47,959 bases of DNA from Amanita rubescens (GCA_015039365.1 WION01000404.1:1-47959); one strand, 5' to 3'. Shown: positions 10,849 through 21,109, counted from the first letter of the stretch. Translations and numbers: made by a program. Notes: generated by a model not told the origin, from the letters alone.

Positions 10849-12039
10849 CTACGCCTTGCCCTTGCCCTTGCCCCTGCCCTTGCTCTTCGCCTGGGGAACC
10901 TCCTCGGCCATCTCCTCCCGTAACTCCTTCACGTCTGCCTTCAAGTCCTCCACCGACCGCTTGTAAATGTCCTGGAATCTCGTCAGCTTCCTCTCCAGCC
11001 TGCCGATACGCTCCTCGTAGCCCGCCTTCGTCTTGCCCGCTCCCGAACCGCCTTCAGAGCCCGTCTCCACGTCATCGGCCTCCTTCAGATCCGTCTTGCT
11101 ACGCCTACGCAGAGGTTGCTCCTCCAGACTACTCCCAGCCTCGACCTTCCGTTTATCCGACCGAGACGGCGTCTTCGCCGACGAGCCCGATACCCCAAGT
11201 GCGCCTACCCCTTGCGCCAAGGACGACGGAATGCTCTTAGCAGCCGACGACGTGACGCTTGAGGATCGCACGACAGGAGCATCCGCACCAGGCATGGCGC
11301 ACCTTACCTTCTTTGCTCGACAGAGATCGCATGCCGTATGGTCACTGGAGAAGACACAGGCCTTGTTCAGCCTCACGCAAGTTTCGCAGCGCTGCGATTC
11401 GGGCATCAGCTGAGGGACCGCGACATAGTCCATCACCAACGTACCTGTTGAAGAGAAATCAACTCTGAACCGACAGCCGGAGCGACCTTACTGCGTGTAG
11501 TACGAGGCCTCAGCGCAGGTCTCTTGAAATCGACGACTGGCACTTCTGGGACAGTTTGACGGCCAGCAGGCGCACCCGCATGCGACGACCTTTCTAGGAC
11601 GCTACTTCGCGCAACCGAACCGGAACTGATATGGCTCGCAGAGTCCTCTGGACGCAAACTCACCCCGGAGGAGGACCTCGCCAGGTTCACCGTTGTACTA
11701 AGTTCTCATAGACCAACACCGAGCTTATCGTACTGGACGAGGCCATCCGTGATGACTGAAACAAGCTTTGTCGTTGACCCTGCATCTGCAAGCTCCCGGC
11801 TATACGTCCGGATCTTCTCCTGGACACATTTAGTTTCCGCCAATGACAAGGTACCCCTTACTCACCATGTCGTTCTTTGCCAGCTCTAGCCATTTCCGGA
11901 CATCCCCCTCATTGCTCAAGTTTACTTCCCCCTCTGGCACATCCAGCAACCGCTCGCCAAACGCCTCGATGTGCTTGTCCAGCTTGCGCGCTATCAGCTT
12001 CATGACACTGCTCCCACCGCCTGCGGATACGGCCAACAT
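10849..12039 (-). CDS. Antisense spliced gene within gypsy element, Zn2Cys6-like with C-terminal coiled coil
   Basis: Exons 11866-12039, 11492-11819 and 10849-11444 are separated by introns of 46 and 47 nt (GTGAGT...CAG with ACTAA branch-like site; GTAAGG...CAG). Joined, they give about 365 residues, all on the strand opposite gag-pol and lying between integrase and the 3' LTR. The N-terminal third is helical and charged. The middle is Ser/Arg-rich. Near residue 180 is CETCVRLNKAC-x8-CDLCRAKKVRC, i.e. C-x2-C-x6-C-x8-C-x2-C-x6-C, the spacing of fungal Zn2Cys6 DNA-binding domains. A coiled coil (GRLERKLTRFQDIYKRS onward) and a GKGKGKA tail follow. One TGA (11706-11708) sits in frame in exon 2, where CGA would read Arg. 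Function unknown; a regulator of the element or host is only a guess. Confidence 0.65.
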
Positions 12040-12130
12040 GATTGTAGAAGAGGAAGAGAAGAACCCACCCTCCACTCCCCTCTATCTCTTATCGCCCTCT
12101 TATCTCCTCGGACCTGACCAGGAGGTCAGT

Positions 12131-12138
12131 ATTAAAAG
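12131..12138 (-). promoter_or_regulatory. Candidate TATA box of the antisense gene
   Basis: On the minus strand CTTTTAAT lies about 92 nt upstream of the antisense ATG, followed by a purine-rich leader. It sits just inside the 3' LTR boundary, so the antisense gene would carry its own promoter in the internal region. Confidence 0.35.
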
Positions 12139-12149
12139 ACCCCAGGAGG

Positions 12150-12636
12150 TGTAACGAGCCGGTTCCGGCTACGTTGGAACCGAACACCGAAGCGCACCGC
12201 ATTCCGATTCTCGGCATCACATCACGCATCACGGAAGCTTCCGAAGTCAAACCTTCGCGCCAACGACCTTCGGCCACATTCCGACAGGGCCATTCCCGCA
12301 ACTTGAGCGATATTCGAACGCAACGGGGCACCTAGACGCGCACGGACCAACGGACTCGGAGGAAGGCTCGTCGCAGGTAAGCCTCATGTCCTCGTAGTAT
12401 ATATACGGCATTGTCTGTAGTAGTTGGACATCAAATATACAGCCGGTCTCACTTCCGCTCTCTTTCTCATTCCCTTGCATCCGATTTCCATTCTCCTTCT
12501 CGCTCGGTGACTCGGTCACCGTTCCGTTCCTTCCCCTTCGCTCTCGGCACTCTATCGCACTTAAGCACTTCGGTCAGACCTCCGTAGCCCCTTTGGCCAA
12601 ACACTGTTCCACGTCGGCCTTCTCTTTATTGTTTCA
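12150..12636 (+). repeat. 3' LTR of gypsy element
   Basis: Colinear with 2112-2598. The bases just before it (ACCCCAGGAGG) are in the place of the polypurine tract, though it is not purely purine. Confidence 0.95.
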
Positions 12637-12993
12637 ATGGGTTACTCGGCAGGTGATGGGTCACTGTGACTGTGACTTGTGACTGTGACTTGTACCTGTG
12701 CCATGACCCGTACCCGTTACCCACCATGGGTCCTGCAACCCATCGTGATGCCTAACCTTGTACTATAAAAGACACACAAATATACGACTAGACCTCAGTC
12801 TAGTTTTAACAGAACCTATGGTACCAGTTAAGCTTGATTTAGCTGTGAATGAACAAACATAACAGGGGGGGTCACCTTGATCATGTTATATGTCATCCAT
12901 TTCTTGACAGATTTGCATCTACCAAGGCACAATTTGGAGGGCTTTCAGCACCCTTTCTGATCATGCTAACTGTTTTGTGAGTGAGCCCCTCAT
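12637..12993. other. Gene-free spacer between gypsy and hAT elements
   Basis: No coding frame. It holds short repeats (TGACTGTGACTTG twice near 12665-12700), inverted ATGGGTTAC/GTTACCCA and TGGGTT/AACCCA words at 12637-12745, and a TATA-like CTATAAAAG at 12763. It may be a remnant of another small element, but no matching target duplication was found. Confidence 0.5.
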
Positions 12994-14256
12994 TCATCTG
13001 CTAGCAATGCTGAAGTTCAGTTTGAACCAGAACTGGCTGAACTGAACTGACAGTTCTGTCCGGTTCCGGTTCAGGTTCGGGGCAGCCAGGGGCTGTCCGG
13101 TTCTCGGTTCTGAGTTTTTGCTGGAATTCCAAACTGGTGTAGAACCAGTTCGAACTGTGAACTGGAGAGAAAGTCTCTGCATGTGCAGGTGCAGGTGTGA
13201 GTAAGGGTGATGGTGAGCCATGGTGTGAGCTGCAGTGTTGCATGACAGGCGGGGGGGCCGAATTAAGGGCAAGGTGAAGATGGTGACTCCCAGTTCTTCA
13301 TCGTCAAAGGGAGGGAAGCATGTTTGCTTAAAATGTCGTCGGTCGTGCTTCTCGCTCACATGGCCAACCACATAGTACTCCACTAGGTGGTAAACAGGCA
13401 TGAGGAATTTCAATCACGAAGATGATTTTTTGAATGTGCTCAGGAAGCTGTGATATTCATTATGAGCATACAGACATGCTCAGGATGAATGAACAAACGT
13501 ACCTGTTTTCTGTGGTGTGGCACCAACAACTGAGGTGTGTCCAATGTTGTCACAACAAAGGTAGTTGAGGGAGCTGCAGTGAACATGGACTCAGGCATGG
13601 AGGTGGAGATGGGTGCTGCATAGATGGGCGAGCTGGTATGGGTTAGTCCGGTTTATGAAGACAGACGACAGATACACACACAGAAGTACTACGCATCAAT
13701 GTCTGCTCCTACAGCCAGCCTACTGACAGCGTGTAGGCTGCGCTGTCGAGTTTCTGCTCCAATGGGTTGAAGGGAAGTGGAGTTTCCTGGTAAGTTTTCC
13801 TGTCAATGCGCATTTAAAAGCCTAGTATACCGGGATATTCACAAGGATTGAACTCCCAGTGGTGTGTTTCGAAGCAAGTCCTACTGCCACAGAAGGAAGG
13901 ATGAGTCCATCATGAGTGCGAGAGCAGGGGGGCCATGGGTGTGAGTGTAGCGTGGTGGGGGCTGTTGATGGCCTATTGTTCTACTGCTGTGTACGGTAGC
14001 AATGTTAGTTCACTAGACAAAATGAATAGAATGCGACGTACTTTGTCCTGTTTCTCTCTCTCGCTACGTCGGATAACAAAAGAAGCACCACCACACTTCC
14101 AAATTTGGAAAGTCACACAAATACTCACACTCACACTCACAGAGACCCTTTAACTTAACTGCTTGAGTTCAAATTTGCTCAGACTATGTACTTAAGTGCA
14201 GGCACTCTCACAATGACTCTGAGCCCCTGCCCTATTCAAGTGCGCCTTTCACTGTT

Positions 14257-14961
14257 TGTTGAAACTAGGGGTAACAAGTCCCTAGCGAGCAGCGCAGTCC
14301 AGTACATGGAATGTACTACTTACCGAGTGTGGTGTGGAGTTGTTAAGAGCTTACTGGAGCTGGGGCTCAACAGTAGACAGTAGAGAGGATAATAGGATGA
14401 GGATTGACGCTACTAGAGTACAGTTTATATACTACTAAACTACAAATAAGTACAAAGAGTCTTATCAGTATGAGTCATAGATATTTGACTCATAAGGCGT
14501 CATTCCACAGCAATGCACAGCTATTGTACAGCAATGCATAGCTTTGCGCAGCACTTGACTCATCAATTATATTGACTGACTCATCACATTATCAATCTTC
14601 AATGTGATAGGTCGATAACCATAACGTATATATGTCTTCTATTCTCATGTCAACATATATTCACATCATCAATAGTTCCACTATTATGATTGGATGATCT
14701 TATGAGAATATCGCTAGGATATTCTCATGTCAGAATATGTTCTCATCATCAATCATCCACTATTATGATTGGTAGATGAGTATGAGAATATGTCGAATAT
14801 ATTCTCATGTCAATATATTATCTCACACTCAATCATCCACTATTATGATTGGTTGAGAGACGAGTAAGTAACTGAGCGTTATTACATTAGTTAGTGTAAA
14901 CTAATGATATCACTTATATTTACTATATACTGTATGTATATCGTATATTATAAGTTCAACA
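14257..14961 (-). repeat. 3' LTR of copia element
   Basis: 705 bp. Contains a repeated inverted motif TATTCTCATGTCA(A/G)(A/C)ATAT with CACTATTATGATTGG in three tandem-like blocks (about 14635-14855), each able to pair with its neighbour, probably regulatory or structural. Confidence 0.95.
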
Positions 14962-14971
14962 CTCCCCTTCG
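14962..14971 (-). other. Copia polypurine tract
   Basis: On the minus strand GCGAAGGGGAG lies directly against the 3' LTR, directly after the pol stop codon, in the position needed to prime plus-strand DNA synthesis. Confidence 0.7.
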
Positions 14972-17900
14972 CTAAGTTATTTTATTAGCTTTCAAAAGGG
15001 TAGTCAATTTATCATTTTCTCTTTCATAGTATTTAAAGATTTCTTCAAGATATCCTCGCACTTCAAGATCTTGAATTCTTTCAAATATTTTACTATGTTG
15101 TCCTGGGGACTTATTAAGGGTTTTACTTTTAATATAATTAGCAAAAGTTTGTGATGCCTTAATATGATTTGTTAATGATATTTGACTATCATCAAGGATT
15201 AATCCCATCTTCATTCGGAATATTACAAATTTTGAATATGGTAGATTTTTGGTCATTATATCCGCAACTTGTTCATTTGTAGGAATGTATGTGAGTTTAA
15301 TTTTCTCACTTTCGACACATTCTCTAATGTAGTGGAATCTTATATCAATATGTTTTGAACGATGTTCTTGTGCAGGATTACTGGCTAAGAACATTGCACC
15401 TTGATTGTCACAACATAAGAAAATAGTTTTAATTGGAAAATCAAGTTCACTCATAAGTGACTCAATCCAAACTATTTGTCTTGATGTATCAGACATTGAC
15501 ATGTATTCTGCTTCAGTTGAAGACAGTGCCACTACTTTTTGTTTTCGTGAAACCCATGATATAGCTCCTCCTGCGAGTTTTACTATATATCCAGTGACAG
15601 ATTTTCTTGTAATCTTGTCAGCACCCCAGTCAGCATCAGTAAAGGCTACAAAGCCTTCTTTATTTAAACCATTATAAACTATTTTAGTTTGTACAGTGGT
15701 ATTAACATAGCGTACTATGTATAATGCTTTCTGTATGTGTTCTTCATTTGGGTTTGCACAAAACTGCGACATTAATATTACTTGATAAGTAATATCAGGT
15801 CTTGTTCCTAATGCAAGATATAACAACGATCCTATTATTTGTTGAAAATAAGATCGCATTTCTGCTGTACATTCTTTTGTAGCAGCAGTTGGAATATATC
15901 CTGTTGGTAAAGGTGTACGAGTTGGTTTACAATTTTCTAAACCAAATCTTGTTACAACCTTTTTAGCATATGTATGTTGATCAATAATAAGAGTACCCAT
16001 GTTCTTATTGTAATTGATTTGCATACCTAAGTATTCTTTAACTTTTCCAAGATCATGACATTCCCATTTCTTCATAAAAGCGTTTTTAACTTTATGAATT
16101 TCTGGTGTATTGTCACCCATGAAAAGCATGTCATCGACATATACTATACACACTATTATAGTGTCGTCTTCTCTTCTGACGTATACGCCAGAATCAGATA
16201 AACAGCGTATAAATCCTAAATCCTCTAAGGATTTATTAGCTTGTTTATTCCAGGCATATGAGGCTTGTTTAAGTCCATATATTGCCTTTTTAAGTTGGTA
16301 AACTTTTTGTTCTTGGCCTTTGACTACATAACCTTCTGGTTGTTGCATATAGATATCCGCTTCGAGATCTCCGTACAAAAAGGCTGTTTTAACATCTAGT
16401 GCTTCAATATCCCATTTTTCTAGCACAGATATTGCTAACAAAAGGCGAATCGTTTCATATCTTGCCACTGGCGAAAACGTTTCATCATAGTCAAGTCCAG
16501 GTCTTTGAGAAAATCCTTTAGCGACAAGTCGAGCCTTCTTTCGACCGTCGGATTTAATATCATATACCCATCTACATTTAATAGGTGTACGATTATGAGG
16601 TAATTCTGCAAGCTCCCAGATTTTTCTATCATTTAATGATTTCATTTCATCATTCATTGCTGTTTCCCATTGTTCATAAGATTTGGGATCAGTAATTTTG
16701 ACTTTTTGAATATCTTTGTATTGATATTCTCTGATATTATCTCTTGAAATATCAATGGCAGGAATTGCTTGTGCGAGTAAGTAATTCAGAAAACCATTAC
16801 CTTGCTCTTTAATGAGACATGACATTTCATTAATTTGAGCATTGTGTAATGTTGAATAAAGTAATTTAACTTTATCAATATGTTGTCGTATTTTAGATCT
16901 AAGAGAATATCTGATTGTGACATCAAGTCTTGGATCAGATTTATCTTTTTCTTTAAGATCTTGAATCAATTCTCGAACAACATCTTGTTCTTCTGTAATT
17001 TCTTTTTCAATTTCTAATGGTGTTTTATTACCATAAGCATTGTCTTTCTGTATAACCGGTTTTCTAGATCTTTCAGATCTTCGAGTAGGTTCTACAGGTT
17101 TTTTAGCAGTTCCTTTGCCTTTTCCTTTAATAGGTTTATCTTTAAGACTTTGTACAGGTAGATCTAATTCAACACCTGTAGGTTGATCTAATTCAGCACC
17201 TTTGTCTTTTGAAGATGTATCTTTCTTTTCAAAGAAAGATTCTAATTTATCATCCCATTTAGTGTCATCATCATCATCATCTGATGAATCAGAACTAGGA
17301 TGATTTTCAAAGTTGAAATCAAAGAAATCATTATCTGAATGCTGCTGTTCAGATGAAATATCTCCTTCATTATCTGGTTTACCATCAGAGATATTTTTAT
17401 CTGAGTTTTCAGAATTATCCTGCTCAATAGGCCTGATAGGGTCCAAGTTTTTGGTATAATTTTCATCTTGAGGTTTGGCTCTTGGAAATTTGGTTTCATC
17501 AAATTCAGCTTGGGTGGATACTCGAAGTTGATTTGTATTTGTCATGAAGCGGTATGCTTTTGCATTCGGTTCGTATCCAATAAAGGTCATTATTTCAGAC
17601 CTTGGTGTTAATTTATTTTCGCGCGATTCATGTGGGATAAATACCCAAGCTTTAGATCCGAATATCTTAAAGTAAGAAACATCAGGTTTCTTTCCAGTAA
17701 GATTTTCAACAGGGGTCTTCCATTTGGTTCGTCTTAGTGGAGTACGATTATAAACATGTACGGCAGTTTCGATCGCAAAGTTCCACCAAGATTGAGGGCA
17801 TGAAGCATGTAATCTTAATGCTTCACTCTTTTCCCAAAGTGTTCTATTCATGCGTTCAACCTTTCCATTTTGTTGATGTATATATGGAGTAGATTTTTCA

Positions 17901-20203
17901 TGAATAATTCCTACATCAGTTAAGTAATCTTGTATATTGGTGGACATAAATTCGCCCCCTCGATCGGAACGAACGATTTTTATGTTATATCCATATTGGT
18001 TGTATATTTGTTTGTGCCAACCTTCAAATACTACAGCGACGTTAGACTTTTTCTGTAATGGTTTTACCCATACATGTGATGTACAATCATCAAATATTAC
18101 GAGTAAATATTTTTGTTTATGATAAGATTGTATAGGAAAAGTCATCAAGTCACAGTGTATACGTTCAAAGGGTTGGGTAGCACGTTTTTCTGAAAGAGGA
18201 AAGCTTTGTGAAACAGCTTTTCCTTTTAGACAACCGTTACAAGGTTCTAAGTCTTTAGGAATTGTTAAGGGAGGGAAACCCTCTAAGTTTTTAGAGCCTA
18301 ATTTTAATATTTGTTGGCTAGGATGACCCATCCGTTGATGCCAAATTTCATATCCAACAACATTAATGGTGGTCATCATTAATTTATAATTTGAAGGTTT
18401 AATTATTTGACCTTCTGTCCACATTAATGTTTCGTTACCATCTCCTGGAAATCCTTCCAGTGATGCGTTTTCAGAGCCTTCTCTGTAGAAAGAAATCCTA
18501 TCATTATCTTGTTTTGCAATAAAACCTTGTTTACACAATGTTCCATTGCTTATTAGTCGTAGTGTGGCACTTGGCATATGTAGGACCGGATAAAGTTTCA
18601 ATCTTGAAACCGAACCATTTTTAAGAGTGTGATCCAAAATCACAGTCCCTATACCTAATATATCTGCTTGATTATCAGCTGTAAATACTGAAGTAGGAAC
18701 TTCATATTTTTTATAGCTGACAAAATCTTCTAAGTGTGCGGTAAAATGATGTGATGCACCTGAGTCACACATCCATATTGTAAGTCCTTTATTATTTTTA
18801 TAACATTCAGGACATTTGCAAGAAGGTGATTTATCACAAAGTTGACTATATGGATCTTGAAGATGTCCAATGTTAATTACATTAGCATATCTTTCATTTA
18901 ATTCACTTAAAGTTTGATCATAAAGTTCATCTATATGATTCTGATCATAAAGACGAGCTATTCTTTGATGATTACTTAAGTTTTCACGCATATTGGCATC
19001 AAAATAATATAAATTTCGAAGATCCGTAGATCTTCTTGGTGTAGGGTATACAATCGGTACATTAGATGGTATTACCGGTACAGTATCAATAGTACGATTA
19101 GTTGGATAATCGTATGAATTGAAAAAATCTTCATAAGGCGTAATAGGCCTTGTTGAGATTTGAGATGATGCCATAGATTCTGGAGCCGTATGGTAAACAG
19201 AATCTTGATCAGATTGGTAAAAGTAATTTAAATCTGATGAACTTACAGATTCTGGTCGGAGGGATACAGTGTCATGGTCATTTACCATCCCTCTCAACAT
19301 ATTTTGTAAGTGTTCTAAAGTGCGTGCATTAGTATTCATTCTTCGAGCTTCCAAATTAGCTCGTCGAACTTGATCCACATAATATTGTCTGGTATGTACA
19401 TACCACCAACTTATTTGTTCATCATCAAAGGAACCAGGCATTGGTCCCTCAGGCTCCTCATCGGTATAAAGTCCTTCATACCCTGAAGAATTGGCCTCAG
19501 ATTGATGTGATTCATTATCTGTTTGATATCCTTCATTATCGGTTTGATGATGGGATATACTAGAGGAAGCAAAGATAGGACTAGCAAGATCGTCCAAACT
19601 TTGAGTATCCTTAGTATCTGCAAATATTGCAGAATCAAAGATATCAGAGTAGTCCGTTGATTCAGTTCGTACTTTTTGTACATCTCTGGATACAGAATCT
19701 CCCAAATCTTCGGATATCTCATCAATTCTCCCCATGAAGTCATCCGTGGGAACCGCACGAGTACCTTTGTACTTGTAAATCTTGGGGACAAATTCTTCAT
19801 CAAAATCTGTCATTACCTGATCTCCAATTCTGGCAATCAGAGGTAAAGATGCTGATGTCGAAGATGCCATAGCATGCCCAGAACCAAGTGTTGATTGAGC
19901 TGCTGTGCGAGCAGCAAGTTTATTCGCACGATTCTTTGCTTTAGCTGCCTTATTGCGTTCCCAATTTGGTCCTTTAGACTGATTAGGGACTTGACCAGCC
20001 CATTGGGGTCTAAAAGGACTGAGATTGGCCAGGTGTATGTTTTGGTCCATTAGATGGTCCACCTGTCGAAGTATGTTGTGTTGGGTTTCTTCGATTTCCC
20101 ATTGGTTTTCTTCCACCTCTGCCTCGAAAGGATTTCCCACGATAGGAATTCCAAGGGGTGCGAGGTTGTCCTTGTTGCAATTGTTGGCGTGCCATATTTG
20201 CAA
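14972..20203 (-). CDS. pol: Copia pol polyprotein: protease, integrase, RT, RNase H
   Basis: An uninterrupted 1,743-codon frame; the part before about residue 65 overlaps gag in another frame, and pol is probably entered by a +1 shift at 20010-20015. Protease active site is WMCDSGASHHF (about residue 479). Integrase has WHQRMGHPS with CNGC, then HCDLMT, SDRGGEF and QQNGKVERMN as D, D, E region. RT has KARLVAKGFSQ, DVKTAFLYGDL and the catalytic YVDDM (about residue 1355). RNase H has TDADWGAD, SSTEAEYMS and KHIDIRFHYIRE. A 400-residue acidic, low-complexity linker separates the shift site from protease. No lesion is visible, so the copy may be competent for pol function. Confidence 0.95.
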   Translation of the reverse strand: MQIWHANNCNKDNLAPLGIPIVGNPFEAEVEENQWEIEETQHNILRQVDHLMDQNIHLANLSPFRPQWAGQVPNQSKGPNWERNKAAKAKNRANKLAARTAAQSTLGSGHAMASSTSASLPLIARIGDQVMTDFDEEFVPKIYKYKGTRAVPTDDFMGRIDEISEDLGDSVSRDVQKVRTESTDYSDIFDSAIFADTKDTQSLDDLASPIFASSSISHHQTDNEGYQTDNESHQSEANSSGYEGLYTDEEPEGPMPGSFDDEQISWWYVHTRQYYVDQVRRANLEARRMNTNARTLEHLQNMLRGMVNDHDTVSLRPESVSSSDLNYFYQSDQDSVYHTAPESMASSQISTRPITPYEDFFNSYDYPTNRTIDTVPVIPSNVPIVYPTPRRSTDLRNLYYFDANMRENLSNHQRIARLYDQNHIDELYDQTLSELNERYANVINIGHLQDPYSQLCDKSPSCKCPECYKNNKGLTIWMCDSGASHHFTAHLEDFVSYKKYEVPTSVFTADNQADILGIGTVILDHTLKNGSVSRLKLYPVLHMPSATLRLISNGTLCKQGFIAKQDNDRISFYREGSENASLEGFPGDGNETLMWTEGQIIKPSNYKLMMTTINVVGYEIWHQRMGHPSQQILKLGSKNLEGFPPLTIPKDLEPCNGCLKGKAVSQSFPLSEKRATQPFERIHCDLMTFPIQSYHKQKYLLVIFDDCTSHVWVKPLQKKSNVAVVFEGWHKQIYNQYGYNIKIVRSDRGGEFMSTNIQDYLTDVGIIHEKSTPYIHQQNGKVERMNRTLWEKSEALRLHASCPQSWWNFAIETAVHVYNRTPLRRTKWKTPVENLTGKKPDVSYFKIFGSKAWVFIPHESRENKLTPRSEIMTFIGYEPNAKAYRFMTNTNQLRVSTQAEFDETKFPRAKPQDENYTKNLDPIRPIEQDNSENSDKNISDGKPDNEGDISSEQQHSDNDFFDFNFENHPSSDSSDDDDDDTKWDDKLESFFEKKDTSSKDKGAELDQPTGVELDLPVQSLKDKPIKGKGKGTAKKPVEPTRRSERSRKPVIQKDNAYGNKTPLEIEKEITEEQDVVRELIQDLKEKDKSDPRLDVTIRYSLRSKIRQHIDKVKLLYSTLHNAQINEMSCLIKEQGNGFLNYLLAQAIPAIDISRDNIREYQYKDIQKVKITDPKSYEQWETAMNDEMKSLNDRKIWELAELPHNRTPIKCRWVYDIKSDGRKKARLVAKGFSQRPGLDYDETFSPVARYETIRLLLAISVLEKWDIEALDVKTAFLYGDLEADIYMQQPEGYVVKGQEQKVYQLKKAIYGLKQASYAWNKQANKSLEDLGFIRCLSDSGVYVRREDDTIIVCIVYVDDMLFMGDNTPEIHKVKNAFMKKWECHDLGKVKEYLGMQINYNKNMGTLIIDQHTYAKKVVTRFGLENCKPTRTPLPTGYIPTAATKECTAEMRSYFQQIIGSLLYLALGTRPDITYQVILMSQFCANPNEEHIQKALYIVRYVNTTVQTKIVYNGLNKEGFVAFTDADWGADKITRKSVTGYIVKLAGGAISWVSRKQKVVALSSTEAEYMSMSDTSRQIVWIESLMSELDFPIKTIFLCCDNQGAMFLASNPAQEHRSKHIDIRFHYIRECVESEKIKLTYIPTNEQVADIMTKNLPYSKFVIFRMKMGLILDDSQISLTNHIKASQTFANYIKSKTLNKSPGQHSKIFERIQDLEVRGYLEEIFKYYERENDKLTTLLKANKIT
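20010..20015 (-). promoter_or_regulatory. Candidate +1 ribosomal frameshift site between gag and pol
   Basis: On the minus strand gag ends ...CAG TCC TTT TAG. Phe-tRNA on TTT can slip one base forward on TTTT, placing AGA in the A site and continuing RPQWAGQVPN in the pol frame. A stop codon in the A site next to a slippery codon is the usual logic of +1 shifting. Gag and pol are indeed in +1 relation and pol has no plausible ATG of its own here. Confidence 0.55.
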
Positions 20204-20921
20204 CTACTTGAGAGTTAGAATGTTTATTCCCTCTCGTGACAACAGAAGTATTGGCATTGTTCCTGTTACCTTTCCTTCAGGACCATTCCTCAGATATGAG
20301 ATTAAGGAATTCATCTACAGTGTCATCATCTGCGGAATGTGCCAACAGATTTGCGACAAAGCTGTCCCATGAAGGAGGTAAGGCATGTAGGATCGTCATA
20401 ATTTGCATTTTGACGGTTAAGGTTACACCTTGGTTTGATACTCTATTAATCAAGTCCATAAGATGCGGAACTTGAGTGTTTGGATTGGAATTCTCTTTAA
20501 GTTTCCAATCGACAATTTGTCTATAGAGTCCAAACGTAGCAGCCAGACCTTGTTTACCAAATTTATCCTTTAGAGATTTCCAAAGGACTTCGGCTTTATC
20601 ATTTTTATCGTCAACAAGGTGTACTAGATTAGGTGCTAGTTTTAAGGTAATGTAACCCTTGGCTTTCATATTGTCCTCTTTGAATTCGACGTATTCTTTG
20701 CGAATTTCTTTAAGGGTTTTTAATTGATCTGGCTTTATGTCAGATGTCTTGATTGCCGCTTTTTCAGACGGTTCAAGATCTCTGGGCCAGTCAAGTTTAG
20801 GATCAATATGTGCACCAAGACCTTGACTGTTCAAGTACGCAGTCATAAGTCTTTCGAATGCAAGCCAATTTGATCCGGTAAGAACAGGAACAATGGAGTT
20901 TATCGAATTGGAAGAAGACAT
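20010..20921 (-). CDS. gag: Copia gag with one in-frame TGA
   Basis: ATG at 20921 (context AAGAAAATGTC) starts a copia-type capsid protein: SNWLAFERLMTAYLNSQGL near the N-terminus, a helical core, and FLNLISEEWS at residue 214. TGA follows at 20277-20279, and the same frame carries on as RKGNRNNANTSVVTRG with a basic RGRGG box (YRGKSFRGRGGRK) to TAG at 20010. The downstream part looks like the normal RNA-binding tail of gag, in place of a CCHC knuckle. The TGA could be a CGA mutation, or be read through. About 303 residues if read through. Confidence 0.8.
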
Positions 20922-21109
20922 TTTCTTACTTTGATTAAGTTTGTTTAAAATCTAAGAAGATTTTTCGTAAGAAAAGGTTCAAATAAATAAGGCATAAGAA
21001 TATATGTGATGATGTAATTTCCGTCCTGATTTCTTAAGCTTAATGTCGATCATGTTAAAATGACAAGAATATAGTATTTTACTATCTAGTGTCAATACTA
21101 GAAAGTAAA

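Larger units (their letters stand above)
2112..12636 (+). mobile_element. Ty3/gypsy LTR retrotransposon, decayed, with nested insertion and antisense gene
   Basis: Two 487-bp direct repeats beginning TGTAACGAGCC and ending TTGTTTCA bound a 10.5-kb element. Order inside is primer site, gag, retropepsin, reverse transcriptase, RNase H, integrase, which is Ty3/gypsy order. The RT/RNase H junction is split by an insertion at 6095-8575. Gag-pol carries four in-frame TGA stops. The LTRs differ at 10 positions, all transitions, 9 of them CpG to TpG or CpA. No target duplication is visible: the outer flanks read GGCGG and ATGGG. A spliced gene lies antisense between integrase and the 3' LTR. Confidence 0.95.

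Noticed and set aside
12635..12746. A possible mini-hAT with CAATGGGTT ends just after the gypsy 3' LTR
   Set aside because: The ends match for only about nine bases and the flanks show no 8-bp duplication.
12994..13413. Minus-strand frame at the left end of the hAT element
   Set aside because: It reads through the terminal repeat array; the part at 13244-13410 might be captured sequence but shows no family I can name.
13840..13870. tRNA-like B-box (AGTTCAATCC on the minus strand)
   Set aside because: The flanking bases do not form a T-stem or acceptor stem, so there is no tRNA.
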